DNA of 64,000 nt from Melampsora larici-populina 98AG31 (taxonomy: Eukaryota > Basidiomycota > Pucciniomycetes > Pucciniales > Melampsoraceae): contig NW_006768803.1 of assembly GCF_000204055.1 (NCBI RefSeq), positions 175,460 to 239,459 of the forward strand. The letters run 5' to 3'. A model generated the notes under the pieces. The model saw only the letters and a list, made by a program, of their open reading frames with translations, did no database searches and was not told the DNA's origin. Position 1 is the stretch's first letter; the number at the start of each line of letters is the position of its first letter. Of this stretch, positions 35,525-48,982 are shown one piece after another. The position numbers and the translations under genes were made by a program.

Positions 35525-36874
35525 AGAAATGTGAGTCAAGATGAGTTCCCGTCAGACTGACAAATTTCAAGTTAACAGCCACTAATCATTTTCCTTATGT
35601 CAGACCTTCCATTGAAAGGCTCTTGCCATCAAAAGCTTGAGTGAGTGCCCTTGGAGAGGGTTCAATGAAATTATCGCTGTAGAAATGACTAAAATTCTCA
35701 AAGGGTTTCTGCGATATGATATATGGCTACCTGGAGCCGCCAGATTCTTCGCATGAAACACCAGAACAACTATCGTTTCCTATGTTCTTTCTTACCACTC
35801 AAACTCGGTGCTTATATTGGCTTAGGGCTACATGCCATAAAGATTGTAGATGAGTGTACATGTTCTATATACCAGGTTCTGGGTATAAAGACAACAACCA
35901 ATCATGTCTGTGAAGGCCCTTTGATGGCTTTTGATCCGCACCAACTTTCTATTCACTTATCCTGATTTCGCTGCTTGGACGCAAATGTAAAGTGTAATGA
36001 AGATATATACAAATGATTTTTGTTATAACACCGCATAATCAAAGACAAAATCCTAAATTCATATCTTCTTTAGTGATAAGTAAGATGAAAAGTTGTAGAT
36101 GCCGCAGCTCCTTTTTGGGTGGAGGTGTTTGACATAATTCAAAGTAAGTAGCTTGCTGAACCCCATCCCTTCGACCTCTAGGTTTGGGATACCACTAAAT
36201 CCTACACAGGGGCAATACTACGTCACAATTTCTGTGTGACATGCAGTAGCAATGGCAAGGATCTTGATCTGAAGTGTGCACTGGCAGTCTATGACGCGCG
36301 CCATCTCTTACAAGATGTTCTGTAGAGAAGATACTCATCTTATCCAGGTTACGCAACACAACAGGGCATATGATCAGTATAACAACAGCAATGAAAGATA
36401 ATATGCAGCAAGTGTCGTGTTTCCAGACATCCAACTACCCATGAAAAATGTTTTAACATGACTTCATTGATGAGAACCGCAAATTTTGCTCGATTGAAAG
36501 ATGCTCAAACTGAGTCCAAGATCTTCTCCTCCTCACGAGTCAATATATTTACAAACAGTTCCAATGTTTCATTGGATGAGCAGACAATATTGCGCCTATG
36601 TTATTTAACAAAGAAATGAGCCTTGTCTTATCTCAATCAAAGCACGATTAAATAGATTACATGGGATCTGATCCATCATCCAACTATTCTCTACTGGTGG
36701 TATTAAATAACTCCCAAAGAACAAATTAATCTGCGATTTATCGCGACAAATAGCCTTCTTGACGGCGTGGTAGCTCAGGATCGATATTAGGGGGTTTTGG
36801 GGTACGTATAGAGATTGAAGAGTGGATTAAAATACTAGATATATGTGAGATCGGGCCATATTAAGATATATCTA
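35525..36874. other. Intergenic, no gene seen
   Basis: Small ORFs (for example 35723-35965) lack domains and splice support. The stretch separates the repeat ORF from the 3' end of the minus-strand subtilase gene. Confidence 0.4.
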
Positions 36875-39800
36875 TTAATTAGCCCGATTGATATGAATTA
36901 CGGGTGATAGCCACGCTTCCCAATCTGCATCTTGATTTGGGTCACCGTTGACCTTCAGGGCACTAAGAGGGAGTCAGTTGCTCCGTCGAAAACTTCTCAA
37001 TGGAATAGTTTTACTCACCGGAATAAAATCTTATAATCCCCATTAGGGGCTGTGATAGTACTAGAAAGATTTTGGATAGACATCAAAGACCCATCCCAGG
37101 AGAGAACTTCTGTGTCTTCATGTCTGCCAAGATCGATTTTTTTTCTCAACAATGAAAAGATGTAAGAATTAATTGGGAGGATAAAACTGACGCAGTTCGA
37201 CAATTATAAGTTGAGTTGCTATCCGGAAGCATTCCAATGATCCGGATACCTCGAAATGTAGACTGAACCAACGCTGAATTTTTTGGCTTTGCCAATTTTT
37301 TTTTCGATTTCTTAGCAATTCCATCAAGTTTGGCATCTCCTGATACAAGATCTGTCCGCAGATAAGGTGTCCCGACTTAAGCGATCGACCGAAAATAAAA
37401 CACAATCTCAGTAATAGACCTTGACATTGCATTTGAATGAGTAGAGGGCTTACAGGCCAAACGATATCGAAGTATCAAACTATTTACTCCTTGAAAACTC
37501 ACGGACCCATTTGAAAGTGCTTTGGAAGTATTGTCCGTTATGCGCGGGAGTGTGAATCCAGTGAAGTTCTGTGTGTCTGAGGAGCGGTCGATAACTGCGA
37601 TCGACCAGAAATTTATTCAAAATGACTAGTAAGCTGGCTTCGTGCAAAGTTGATCATGGGAGCTCTTACCTATTTGTTCTTTCATGACGCCATAGACACC
37701 ATAGTACGGTACATTGTGAGACTCGCACTCAGCTTCCGAAATCTAGATCAAGGAGTCTTGTCAGGCTATCTTATATAATTTAGATGAGAACTTAAATACA
37801 CCCACAAAGGAGATATACCCAGAATATACTGGAAGAAGCGCTTTGTTTAATCCCCTGGGGGGTTCAAAAGTAAGATGTACCGTTCTACTGGTCCCAGGAA
37901 ATAGTTTGAAGGAATTCAAGTTCATTTTGACGCTTGCGGGGGTGTGGTCAGTCATTGGGGTGACACTGGTAGCTACATGGTAAGAGCCAGGCGTAAAGGT
38001 TGGAAGTGTTTGCGCTGGTCGATGCTTGATCTTAAATGTATAGGTTTTTGAGCCAGCGTTTGTGATAGTGATCGATTGTTTTGACTGGAAGTTTTTCGAG
38101 TCCTCTAGTGGAATTGAGGATCTTGACAGAAATGTTTGGGAGAGTGCTGCGCAGTATGCATCGACAAGGCCAGCTCCTTGGTGGATTGCAGCTTCAAAGT
38201 CAAATTCAGAAGATGTAAGAGTCAGGCAAGTTGCCTCAGATCAAAGATGCACATAGATTCCACTCACATACTATCTCGTCCTTGTTCGAACCCACCATGA
38301 TCAACTGACTTGTAGTTGCTAATAAATTCGACGTCTTGGACGAGTTCCAACGCTCACCACGTGCACTGAAAATGAGTGCGATTATTCCTGCAACCTACGT
38401 AGGTACCGCGGGAAAAGATCAGTTCAAGCTCGTATGAAAGAAGAAGATATGAAACGTCTTTTGTTGAGAGGAATGCAGACCTGTGGGGTAGCCATTGATG
38501 ATCCGCTCATCGATGCCTGGGTCGAAATGCAATTAACAACCAAACTATTTGAAGAGCACTTCAAAACGCTCAAACCGAACTTACATAGCTACCTGAACGT
38601 CTAGGTACGGTTGCTAGAGTCAAAGGCTCAATCTACCGAAGGGAATCTCAAAATTTTAGATCTCGCATGCTTACAAACTACGTTTCCTCCCACGCCAAGC
38701 AAGTCGGGCTGCAAGTTTTTAAAATCATAACTAGGACCACTGAGGATTTTGATCCGAATGGAATAGTATCAGCGAATAGTATTGGATCATATGCTACGTC
38801 AGCAAAGTGGAGTGAAGTGGGCAAGAGACATACTATTGTGAAAACGAGCTGATATGTCCTGCATCCGATGCGGATACTATGAACTCATAAGATTAGTTCA
38901 GGTGAACCAGATAAGAAGCGCTGCTCATCGAAAACCATTTTGGCGTACATGAAGTGACGGGGAAACATACCAAAGAAGTGAGGTAGCTGGGGAAAACTAA
39001 CAGTGAAGTTTTTATGGCGTGATTGCGCAACGAGATGACTTGCGTCCTCGTTGGTGATACTTGCCACGGAAACTCCTTGCATATAGGTTTCGAGGGTGAC
39101 CATATTGGTCCTATCCTATATACAGGCATAGAAGGTCACTTTTGCCGAGATACCTCACTGGATTATACGGAGTGGTTTGTGTTGGTTGAGGTGCACACCA
39201 TATAGAATAATACTCGACGAGCACCCTTGGCCAAAACATGAGCCACTTTGAGACGAAAAGGGCATGTCCTATAATGATATCCTAAGATACGCTGATGAGA
39301 AGCAGAAGCTGGTGAAGATACAGAAAGATAGATGAAGTACTGACCCTCGCTTAATCAAGACGACGTATTTGCTCAGATTTGGTGTGTCGGCTCCCAGGGG
39401 GCTACATGCATCACTTTCATTATCCAGGTTCGTTGAAGTCGCGTAAACTAGAAAGTCACTTCCGTTGAACCGGCCTGCTGTGTGATAGAGGAGCTTCTCT
39501 CCTGTCGAGGTCAACAAATTTGTTACGATAGTGGTCGATGCCTGTACAGAGCCTACTGAAATCGAACCTGTGGCCGCAGCGGGCCGTTCAGCGAAGAACA
39601 ATCCTTCCTACCACCGATGGATCAGTGTGAGATCGCCGAGTTGGGGGTTGGGTAGTGGGGTGAATGAGCGAGACAAAAGCAGAGTGGATTGTCAGTTTGT
39701 GTATATATTTGACGAAACAAACTGTTACAATCAAAGGCTCGCACGGTGCCCTCGTTCCCGCCCGCAAGGACAAGTACGACCCCTTTCTGTGCCAAATTAT

Positions 39801-41249
39801 TGATAGTATCGGACAGAACATCGCCCTTTGACCAGCCCCCTGGTCCTCCGATAGACGCTGATATGATATCGGCTGTCAAAAATGAACAATCGAGAGTTAG
39901 ACGCGTATTAGGAACTTGTCACAGAGCTGATGAAATGCTAACCGCCATCCTTAAATGCTCGCAAGAAAGCAGCCACTACGATGTCATTGCGTGTTCCCCC
40001 TTCAGGATCACATCCGAGAACTTATATGCACAGCAAGGAGATCAAAATGTGTGGGGATGTGCTGAAGTCAGAAAACCAGAAACGAAATTTGACAACGGAC
40101 CTCCTAAAAGAAGATCGTAGCATCATAAAAGTTGTCAGCTAGGCCTACACGGGGCACAGGTTTCTGTGGGTATAGCTTGTTACATACTGTACATCCCCAG
40201 GGAAGCATTAGGCGCGACACCATCAAAACCATAACCCTGATTCGAGGCGCTAATTATACCACTTGTGTGAGTACCATGCATCTGTTAGGTGAAGTGGACA
40301 CAACTCAAAGTCAATCACTTCAGAAAAGCAAAGGAGTTTCATCGCTCGCGCTCATATTCCGCGTTCACTTACCGCACATTCAGTACACGGGTTCGTACTT
40401 GGGAGAGCCGAGCTGCCGAAATTGAAGGCGTCTCCTACAAAATCATAGCCGAAGCTAACCTTAAAACCTGGTCCAAAACCACCTCCAAAGGCTGGATGAC
40501 CGCAATCAATACCATCGTCGAGTACTGTTACGAAGTGAGTGAAATCTCAATGACTCATACATAATTGCTGTCCTCGAATCAGAAATGTGGCAGACCTGCG
40601 ATTTTCACTCCCCGACCGTATATACCTGATCTATGTAAATCTGCAACACGCGTTTGGACGTGTGGACCAAAGTTGTCAGGTGGGAAGCGCTCTAAAGACT
40701 GGCTGAGGACCTGTCGCTTCAGTGGCTTGGAGATATGTATACGCTGGACAGACGTAACGCGCTGTTCGCATATGTGAAAATAGATATATAAGTGCCATCA
40801 TAGATGATCCAAGTCAAGTAAATGTAAATGCGATCATGAGGAAGCACCTTGACAGACGGGGAAAGTTTGACTTTCTCCAAATGTTGCGGATCCTCAAGCC
40901 TAATCGTTGCAGCTCGGATGATGTTCGGTGCGATGCTTGACATGTCATTGACCACCTCATGATCAATACCTTCTGATGTCAGATAATCTGATACTTTACT
41001 AAATGCCTAGGATATAGATCAAGGTCAGCTTTGCCTCTAAAAAAGGGGCCCATTGCGCAAAATGAAGCCTCTCCAACTGGGCTCAAAACAGACATCGCAG
41101 CTTACCGAATCGTCTTCACTATGCATCTCCACAATAAGCAAGTCCTTGTGATCATTGGGGTGCCTAAAGCTAGCCAGAAGGCGATGTGCGTGGTACAGAA
41201 ACACAAAAAGTGCATAAATTCGACACATAGGGGACTTGTGAGGGGCCAT
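36875..41249 (-). CDS. Secreted subtilisin-like serine protease (S8 family)
   Basis: A multi-exon minus-strand gene. Well-defined exons are 41249-41106, 41006-40848, 40743-40596, 40524-40373, 40281-40188, 40020-39943, 39872-39745, 39607-39345, 39268-39199 and 39115-38971, with more down to 36875. The N-terminus MAPHKSP is followed by a signal sequence, then an I9-like propeptide. Catalytic blocks are VLDDGIDCGHP (Asp), MHGTHTSG (His), AGGNEG (oxyanion) and GSSMATPQ (Ser, near 38490). A protease-associated domain is inserted before the Ser block (DACSPLGADTPNL, then CPFRLKVAHVLAKGAR), and an Fn3-like region follows (TNAGSKTYTF to HLTFEPP). The last exon ends DADWEAWLSPVIHINRAN. Between 38860 and 38690 I could not find a splice path free of stops, so this copy may be damaged. 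Confidence 0.85.
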
Positions 41250-43053
41250 GGCCGAGAGAAAGGCTTCCCCAATCGTAAGGTGTAAGGTGTGTATAACGAG
41301 AGAAGGATAATCTTTTGAAAATAGTGGAAGTAAGGCGTTCCTCAACTGGGCATCCACGCACCTTATATATGTATAACCCGGTATACACGTGGCCGAAAAT
41401 TGTGCGTGGACTTCGACATCTTGAAAGTTGGAAAGGTTGATCTCAGCTGCAGTTGCGGACTGGGTTACCGGCCTTAACTGTATCTAATCGTATCTATCAT
41501 CTCGGGGCGCCGGCTTGATCGGTGTGATGAACCTCGGAACAGTTGTGCTGTTGTGGGAGCAAGAATTGACATCGTCCAATCTCAATCAATTTCAGATCTA
41601 CACCAGATGCTCGCCTACGCTCTCTGCCGTTGTGCCACGAGTCCCCAACGATCTGATGACTCTTGTCACCTGTTCCGAAGAAAATTGAGATGAATCTCCG
41701 AAAAGAGCCATTGGGTTCGCTATCTGACCCACAGTATCGAACATTCTACACCAGTCCCTAGCAACGGGAAGGCACCGCCAGCTCAACATTCGAGATGCGA
41801 GTGTCAGAAGGGGATGTGGGAGAAGGATACAAAGGTATTGCATTTCACAATATTTCACAGTGCTTGAGCGTAGATCATTTTTACTGCTGGAAAGTTCCGG
41901 TGACGCTATATAGCGAAGCTCCTATTCTTTCATGTTCAATGTGAAATCTCGGGTCACGTACCTCGCGGCTAGAAGCCCCCAATGAATTGTAAACCAATTC
42001 TGAGATAAAACTTCATGTGCGGATATATACTCCCGCTTATTTTTGAGGCCGGAGATATGCCAAGGCCTTTGGATCGCGATGAGGATAAATCTCGACTACT
42101 CTGCCATCTTGATCCCCTGCCGAGGTTTTCTTCAACACGGCTTTCTGAGGTAAGAATGAAATATTCTAGAAGCACAGATTGTGAAACTGTGAGAGGCTGA
42201 CAGAGTATAATAGCACCTACCTACTGCGGATTTTTTGTGCGTGCGTTTTGGGTTCCCTTGAGGAGGTTTCTGATGCATTTACATAGTATCTGAGTTCAAA
42301 CGCATGCAACAGAACGGTATTTTCCTGAATGTGACGCGGAACGACTTTCACAAAGATCACTGCTCGAGTGCTAGTATGATAGAAAGCACTGAGATGACCA
42401 AAGTGGATCGAAATCTGTAAGTAGAAAATAATGCTCGCAAATGAATATATGTTGAATGTAAGATAAAGTCAAAGATCTTTCTGATTTTGTGATCGCCATT
42501 TTCTTTGCAAATCTCGGCAACAAATGGCATAATCTTGATCCATATAGCTGACTAATTGACACATAGTGGCATGACCAACAAGGGAAATTTTGAAATAGAT
42601 ATAGTTGTATCATCATCGGAAGAGCTGAAGTGACCAACCACGAGGCAAGTAAAATGCAGTGTCAACGTCTTGAACCAACTAACCACAAACCACACGCACA
42701 CAGTACCAGAACTGTGAACAAGAATAGCCCTTCTGCCTCACTTTTTTCGTTGAGACATGAACAGCTTCAACATATTCACCTCTTGGCTTATACCCCTTTC
42801 TTCAAGATGTCCAAGTGATTCCAATTGTCGTCTGGCAAACAATTTGCAAACAATTGTTTGCCAAAGAAGAAGTCAAATGTTGCAAAGGCTTCTGCTCTCT
42901 GTGGCCCGGTGACAAATTGACCCTGGCGCCGCAAAGCGTGTTCAGGTCGGGTTGTATTGTGACCGACGGACGGCGGATGACCGGGTCGGATCGGCTTATC
43001 TGAGTAAACTTTTCGTTGAAGATTTCTTTGATGGCTCGATTGCAATCGACGTC
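41250..43053. other. Intergenic region between divergent genes
   Basis: It contains the upstream regions of the subtilase (minus) and NDUFAF5 (plus). No supported gene is seen. A palindrome at 42834-42862 lies about 200 bp before the NDUFAF5 start. Confidence 0.45.
42834..42862. repeat. Palindrome upstream of NDUFAF5
   Basis: Arms GGCAAACAATT and AATTGTTTGCC are separated by TGCAAAC. It could form a hairpin or bind a dimeric factor. No factor can be named. Confidence 0.6.
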
Positions 43054-44671
43054 ATGGCGCTTCTGATCAATGAATCACTGGCCTTATCTGCATTCCGAAG
43101 GGCCTGCACACTGATATCTGTATCGAAATCCTTTCAAAACGAAGCCTTCTTCTCTTCGTCATCTTCCAGTGGCAGTCCAAATCCTTTTCAAGTCTTCGAT
43201 CGACAAGCAAAACTAAAACAAAAAGCTCGAATCCTTAGAAAAGATCCTGAAAAGAGTAGAGCGACTGATTATGTTAGAGAAGAAGTTTCTTTAGGATTAG
43301 TGGATAGATTGATGGACATTAAGCGAAAGTATCGGGAAGTGGTCGATTTGGGCTCTGGGTCGGGGGTGCTAGCTAGGGATTTAGAAGAATATGAAGGGCT
43401 TCAAAATGTTATCATGACTGACGCTTCCGGTAAGTTTGTTCGAATTGAAAGCATAGAAAACAAGAACTATCTTTCGGATAAAAAACAAAGATGCTGAATG
43501 CGTATCTTCTCTTTCCATGTTCTCAGAACCCATGCTTTGGAGGGATCCCAGCATAATTGATAGTAAGGCGCTATTCGGATTTTCCGTTGTGGCACTACCA
43601 CGTAGGCTCATGTCAATCTGACCATTTTCTTCGAAGAGACCCCTCAATCAAACTCCAGCGTATCCTCATGGACGAAGAATCTTTGAACTTGAGTCCCAAC
43701 GCTCACGAATGTATAATGTCATGTTTGTCTCTACATTGGGTGAACGATCTACCTGGTAAATATCTTCTTACCAACCCAATCCTCTTTTCGCCAATTTATC
43801 TGATAGTCTTTGATTTATCCATAGGCACCCTTGTACAGATCAAAAATGCTTTAAAGCCTGATGGCGTGTTCATCGGTGCGATGTTTGGTGGCGACACATT
43901 ATTCGAACTAAGGCACGTAGCCTTTGGGTACCCGCACAAATTGTCCTACTTTTCAAACTCTGACCTCATATATATTCCAGAACGGCTTTTCAGCTTGCTG
44001 AACAAGAGCGACAAGGTGGTATCTCAGCGCGAGTTTCCCCGATGACAGGTTAGATCAGCCATTTCATCAAATTTTATATCGTGAATAATGAGCCAAAGCC
44101 AAAGCAGGTGATCATATGATGATATCGTTTTAGACTGTCGCTCGATGTCATCTCTCATCAACAGAGCTGGATTTTCAATCCCCACTGTTGATATCGATGA
44201 GGTGACAGTTCACTATCCAAGTATGTTTGAACTGATCGATGATCTGCGCTGGATGGGTGAAAGCAATGCCATACTGAATCGGTCAGTACATTATACCAAA
44301 AGTTATTTCTTCTGAGCGCTTCAAAGGCGTCTTTCAACAAGGGTTAGAGCTAATTAGTAATACCTTATCAATCCATAGTCGACCGTTCCTTCGACGCGAT
44401 ACACTCTTGGCTGCTGCTTCCATTTATGAAGGTACATGTTTACTCACTCCTATACTGGACTGCTGTTACATTTCTTTTGCTTTTCGCTGAATATTTCAAT
44501 CTTTTAGCTCTATATGCAAAGACAGACAAAGAGAAAGGCACAAGCATCCCAGCCACATTCCAAGTGATCTATTTCATTGGTTGGAAGCCTGATGCGAGCC
44601 AGCCCAAACCGCTCGAAAGAGGCAGTGCCGAACGTAGTCTCAAAGAACTTGGCACTGGCTCTGCCCTCTGA
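43054..44671 (+). CDS. NDUFAF5: NDUFAF5-like methyltransferase/hydroxylase, complex I assembly (349 aa)
   Basis: Eight exons (43054-43429, 43527-43562, 43639-43755, 43825-43912, 43981-44048, 44134-44281, 44379-44431, 44508-44671) join in frame to 350 codons. The N-terminus ([20 protein letters not shown]) looks like a mitochondrial presequence. Next come [15 protein letters not shown], the SAM-binding motif [64 protein letters not shown] and the ending [12 protein letters not shown], all characteristic of NDUFAF5. Human NDUFAF5 is about the same length and hydroxylates an arginine of complex I subunit NDUFS7 in the mitochondrial matrix. An upstream in-frame Met (42952) would place extra residues before the presequence, so 43054 is preferred. 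Intron 4 has a GC-AG border (GCACGT); the GT alternative leads to a stop. Confidence 0.95.
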
Positions 44672-46448
44672 AGATATTGCTTCTTTTCCCGTGCCTGCAA
44701 TTGTGAGTTTTGAGCTAATCTTTTTGGCGATCGGCACTAGAGGCCATCTCTTTGGGTTACTTTTACGCAATCATGTCTTTCCGATTAGCCCGAGAATCTG
44801 TTGTATGGATCTTTTGTCTGTCGCATAGAAAGAAAGACTTCACAAATCAAACTGTAGAATAAAGATTGCTCGTGATGCCCCAGAGCCAAGAAGACGGTGG
44901 GGACACAGCAGGTTGGTCCATGTCTATTTATTTGGCATGAGGGACCTAAAACTCAATTGAAATAGAGATATACAACCAATATAAATATAAGTATAGTGAA
45001 TTATTGGAATCAAGTGTTAGGCAGTTCAGGCAAACATAGTGCCTGTCCGTTTACTTGTTGCTCCGAAAATTATCTCGGGCAATGTGGAGCAGGCTCTTCT
45101 TGCTTGGCCACTCTTTATCCTTAGCCTTGCTGCACTTGAAGTATCCAATGTGGCTTCAAAGTCTATGTGATGCCGACTGAAGAACACTGATTCTCTGACT
45201 CTCATCCCTGTCACTAACCATGGTTGACAAAGGTGGGAAAAACTGAGATGATCCGATTCCTGCAGCACCTCCGGGCACCTCCGAGGCTCCTGTGACTTTA
45301 AGCTGTTTGCTACACTCTGCCTGTACTGGTGGCAAAGGTTTTACCTTCACTGATGGAAAATTATCTATCAGTCTCTATAATGGTGCGTTAATCTATTCCC
45401 ACAGTGGCGAAAATGAGCCCTACAGTATCTGATTTTGAGGTGAAATTTAGAAAGCAATTGCGATCACAGCCCAGAAAAACAAGTATCCCAAAGACTATTT
45501 CAATCATGAGGGAACTCTTGATTTGTCACGTGACATGAGTGTCTGTCGATAGGAGCAATTCTTCAAAGTTTCTCAGCATTTTTGCTTTGAGAAGTCTGTC
45601 TTCGCTGATGGGAAGTATTTTGTTCAACAGTTTTTAAACTAGAATAGTAACTGGCTTTTGTGATTAAGGACTGGTAATAATTGAGGGAGGTTCTATGACT
45701 GTTCCATGGAGCATAAGTTCTGCACTCATTTATATTGGAAAGGACTTCTGTTTTAGGAAAAGTTATGAGATATGGGATAAAGAAATATCACAAGATAGTC
45801 AGCTGCTGCAATAGCCAGAACTTGGGAATTCTTACACTACAAATGATTTGATTCAAATATCATCCACTAGAGATCAGGAAGGGAAAACCATGAGCTGCAT
45901 GGAATCAGAGGTCAAATACTGATGTCATGTTCCACAATCACAGTTTTTATATCTCTGAAAAAACCAAGCAGATTATCAACATATATCTATGATCAATACA
46001 TGCTCAATCTCACGACTTTCTGATGATAGCTGATGAAACAACCATTAGTATGAGAAATGAATTTTTGATGAGCCAACGAGTATCAAAATGCTTACTTTTT
46101 AGTCTCTGATGACATATGCACCAGCTGTGACGCAATTTTGCCAGAATCAGGAAAAGGCTATATATTCGAGGATGCATCCTGTTTTACGTTCAGCTGGCCA
46201 TCGTCAATTCATCTTGACCACATTGGCTGTGGGCAGTGCGCATATAGCCGAAGGGTAGGGATACCAATCATGGCTATGGATGTATGGGTTTGAGTAGGTC
46301 TATTTTTCTGGTAAATTGGCTGCCTTTCACAGGTTCACACTTCATTTCAGTCACCATTGGTCATTTGGACTCAGCAAGGCTCAGCAAAACCTACTAGAAG
46401 ATCCACATATCAGATTGCAGTTTACCATTCAATCAGCTTAATAAAAAA
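44672..46448. other. Intergenic, no gene confidently seen
   Basis: A minus-strand reading at 45026-45350 (about 80 codons in two frames) is open but shows no known domain. The remainder is AT-rich and is a plausible promoter for the dynein gene. Confidence 0.4.
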
Positions 46449-48982
46449 ATGATATCAAACTCCATTCCAAATGGTATCAACGCCAACACATCAACAGCAA
46501 CAGCAACAACAAATCAAATCGATAAGAATCAACCAAACTATGATCAACTATTGCCAGGTGAAGGAAACCTTTGGAGTAGTATCTTAGATAGTGTTTCAAA
46601 CAATCGAGAAAAGGGCAACTTACCAAGTAAAAAGTTACTTGTTCTAGGTCAGCAGTAGCAAAATCAATCATTTTTGAAATCCTTTTACTGTTTTTCTTAT
46701 CAACTGACATTCTTTTGTTGATGATACGATTTCAGGTGATCGGAATACTGGAAAATCTACTTTGGTTTCATATCTTTCGGCAACAACACCTCCTACAATT
46801 CCTACTATTGGTGGTAATTCAACCATACCAATTCCAGAACCTATAACGCGAGATCCAGATGACGTTGATATTGGTACAAGTTATACAACAGTAGATATTG
46901 GAGATGATAATGACGATGGTGTGTTTCTGTGATTGAGATTATCGAACCAACAATATCAGTTGCTTAATCGAATTTTGCATAACCGTACTTCTAGATGCAC
47001 TCGCTAGGCTATCAATTCATCAAATCCCTTCTTGCTCACCACCTTACTCAAGCTTACTTCCACTTATCTTGAACCCCGAATCACTCAAAGAGGTATTTTT
47101 CAAATAGCAAAATGTCTATTTCTTGACTATACTCCTTACATTGGAACCTTTTCTTTCCATAATTAAGATCTCGCTTATTGACTATGGCTCTACGTTTTTC
47201 TTTGTTGCTTCGATCGTCATATCATTGGGGACTTTGTGACGGGTTCGGCGGTGGATTTCGAATGTTATAGTCATTGATCATGGTCTTAATTCCCTTCACC
47301 CATCCTCACTCGCTACTGGCTTCATTGGTCAGGTGGATGGCTCTCATTCAATCAGTGATTGAATCAATCAAACAGAGTACTAAACCACCTGATAAGGCTC
47401 ATGGTACTGGTGACCGAGGCGAGTTTGTAGTGGAGGAGGCTAAAGAGGCATTAGAGACACATTATCGATCATATGTCGAACCAGCCGGACCTCCTCAATC
47501 ACCATCTCCTAACGAGTTTCCAGAAACTGTCAATGGAAATAACGCATCGATACATCTCGAAATCCCATTACCGCCGGGTACATTGACTGAAAACCCAGGA
47601 GTAGGGGTAGTGGTCGTATGTACAAAGGCAGATCAGATTGATCAATTAGAAAAGGAAAAGGACTTCAAGGAAGAACAATTTGATTTCATTCAACAAGTTT
47701 TACGTTCAATTTGTCTACGGTTTGGTGGTGCACTATTTTTTACGAGTGAGAGGAAACCAGAAACCATCGGCCGACTGAGGTCATACGTCCTACATCGACT
47801 TTTCGGTCAACTAGAATCAACAAGTTCGACAGCGGCCACAGTCACGACCGGAGGTGCTGCAAGTAGTTCTCGATTATTTCCATTCCCTTACAAAGCCAAT
47901 GTGATTGACCGTGATGAGGTGTTGATACCGATGGGTTGGGATAGTTGGGGAAAGATCAAGATCTTGAGAGATGGTTTTAATCCGGCAGTTGTGGGTAATG
48001 GATGGTTATTGGATATCGAAAAGCACCGTCACACGCTCGCTAACCCTGACACAAGTGGTGGAGGAAATCAACCGAATGAAACTGAAGATACAAGTTGGGA
48101 TAATGAAGGTCGTAAGATTGTTAGTGCTTGTAAATTATGGGAAGATATGATTGGAGAACCGGATGATGATATGCCTGTAAGAATTTGATTTAGATTGTAC
48201 AGTTTTTTCTCTGATTAGTTAATCACTGATGATGATGTATCTTGATGACTTAGTCTTTCGCATCACATGATCGAGTCACAGTTTCACCGGAACAACATTT
48301 TCTGAAAGCCAAGTATGAACAAATCAAAAAAGAGCGAGATCTTGATCCACGTACACACTTTCAAATGAGTACTAAAGGTCACTCGGCGCAACAGAGTGCT
48401 AAATTTACTAATGGTACATTACTTTCTGATAAGAACGGATTGGTACCTGGTTCATCCTCACTTAGTGTTTTGAGCGCAGAAGAAGAGATGAACGCTCGAC
48501 TCAATAAACTTTCTATGAGGGTAAGACAGAACTCTCGTCTCATCTTACAAATAAAAGTAAAAACTACTGAAAATTGACATTGGATGATTTTTCTTCCATA
48601 GGATTCTTCTGGAGTCAGATCTACAACTCCAGCACTTTCACCAGTAGAACTACTACATCTACAACAACAACAAGCACAAGCTCAATCGCCACGATCACCA
48701 AGACCATCACTTACTAATCATGCTTCATCCAAACTTTCATCATCAAATCTTTCTAGGTCTAATTCGACTGTCGCAGGTACAGGTGCACCAGCAGAAAAAG
48801 AAGTACTTGCAAGTTTCTTTGGTAGATTACTTGTGAAAGACCCCACCGGTTCTAGTAGAAGTAATAATACTACTACTGTAGGAAATGGAAGTAAATCTAC
48901 AAATAATAATATGCATTCTAGGAAAAGTAGTCTTAGTTTACAAGAAGGTGGGAGTAGTGAACCTGGTGGTAATGATGTTTGA
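46449..48982 (+). CDS. Cytoplasmic dynein light intermediate chain (677 aa)
   Basis: Six exons (46449-46647, 46736-46918, 46995-47092, 47271-48176, 48254-48520, 48602-48982) join in frame to 678 codons. The family hallmark NLWSSILDSV is followed by the P-loop-like GDRNTGKST (residues about 67-75). Other signatures are VVVVCTKADQID, the LRSICLRFGGALFFTS block, VLHRLFG, and IPMGWDSWGKIKIL (the Ras-like domain of dynein light intermediate chains). The C-terminal third is low-complexity, Ser/Gln/Asn-rich, with EKEVLASFFGRLLVK near the end, which resembles the adaptor-binding helix region. The protein links dynein heavy chain to cargo adaptors on microtubules, relevant to nuclear and organelle transport in hyphae. 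The segment usually read as an LDWT motif is LIPFTHPH here, a divergence worth checking. Confidence 0.93.

Noticed and set aside
36760..36830. tRNA-like start (GGCGTGGTAGCTCAGG)
   Set aside because: No anticodon arm, T-arm or acceptor complement follows, so it does not form a cloverleaf.
45026..45350. Minus-strand gene downstream of NDUFAF5
   Set aside because: Open in two overlapping frames but without domain, splice signals in phase or start context; kept only as an intergenic note.
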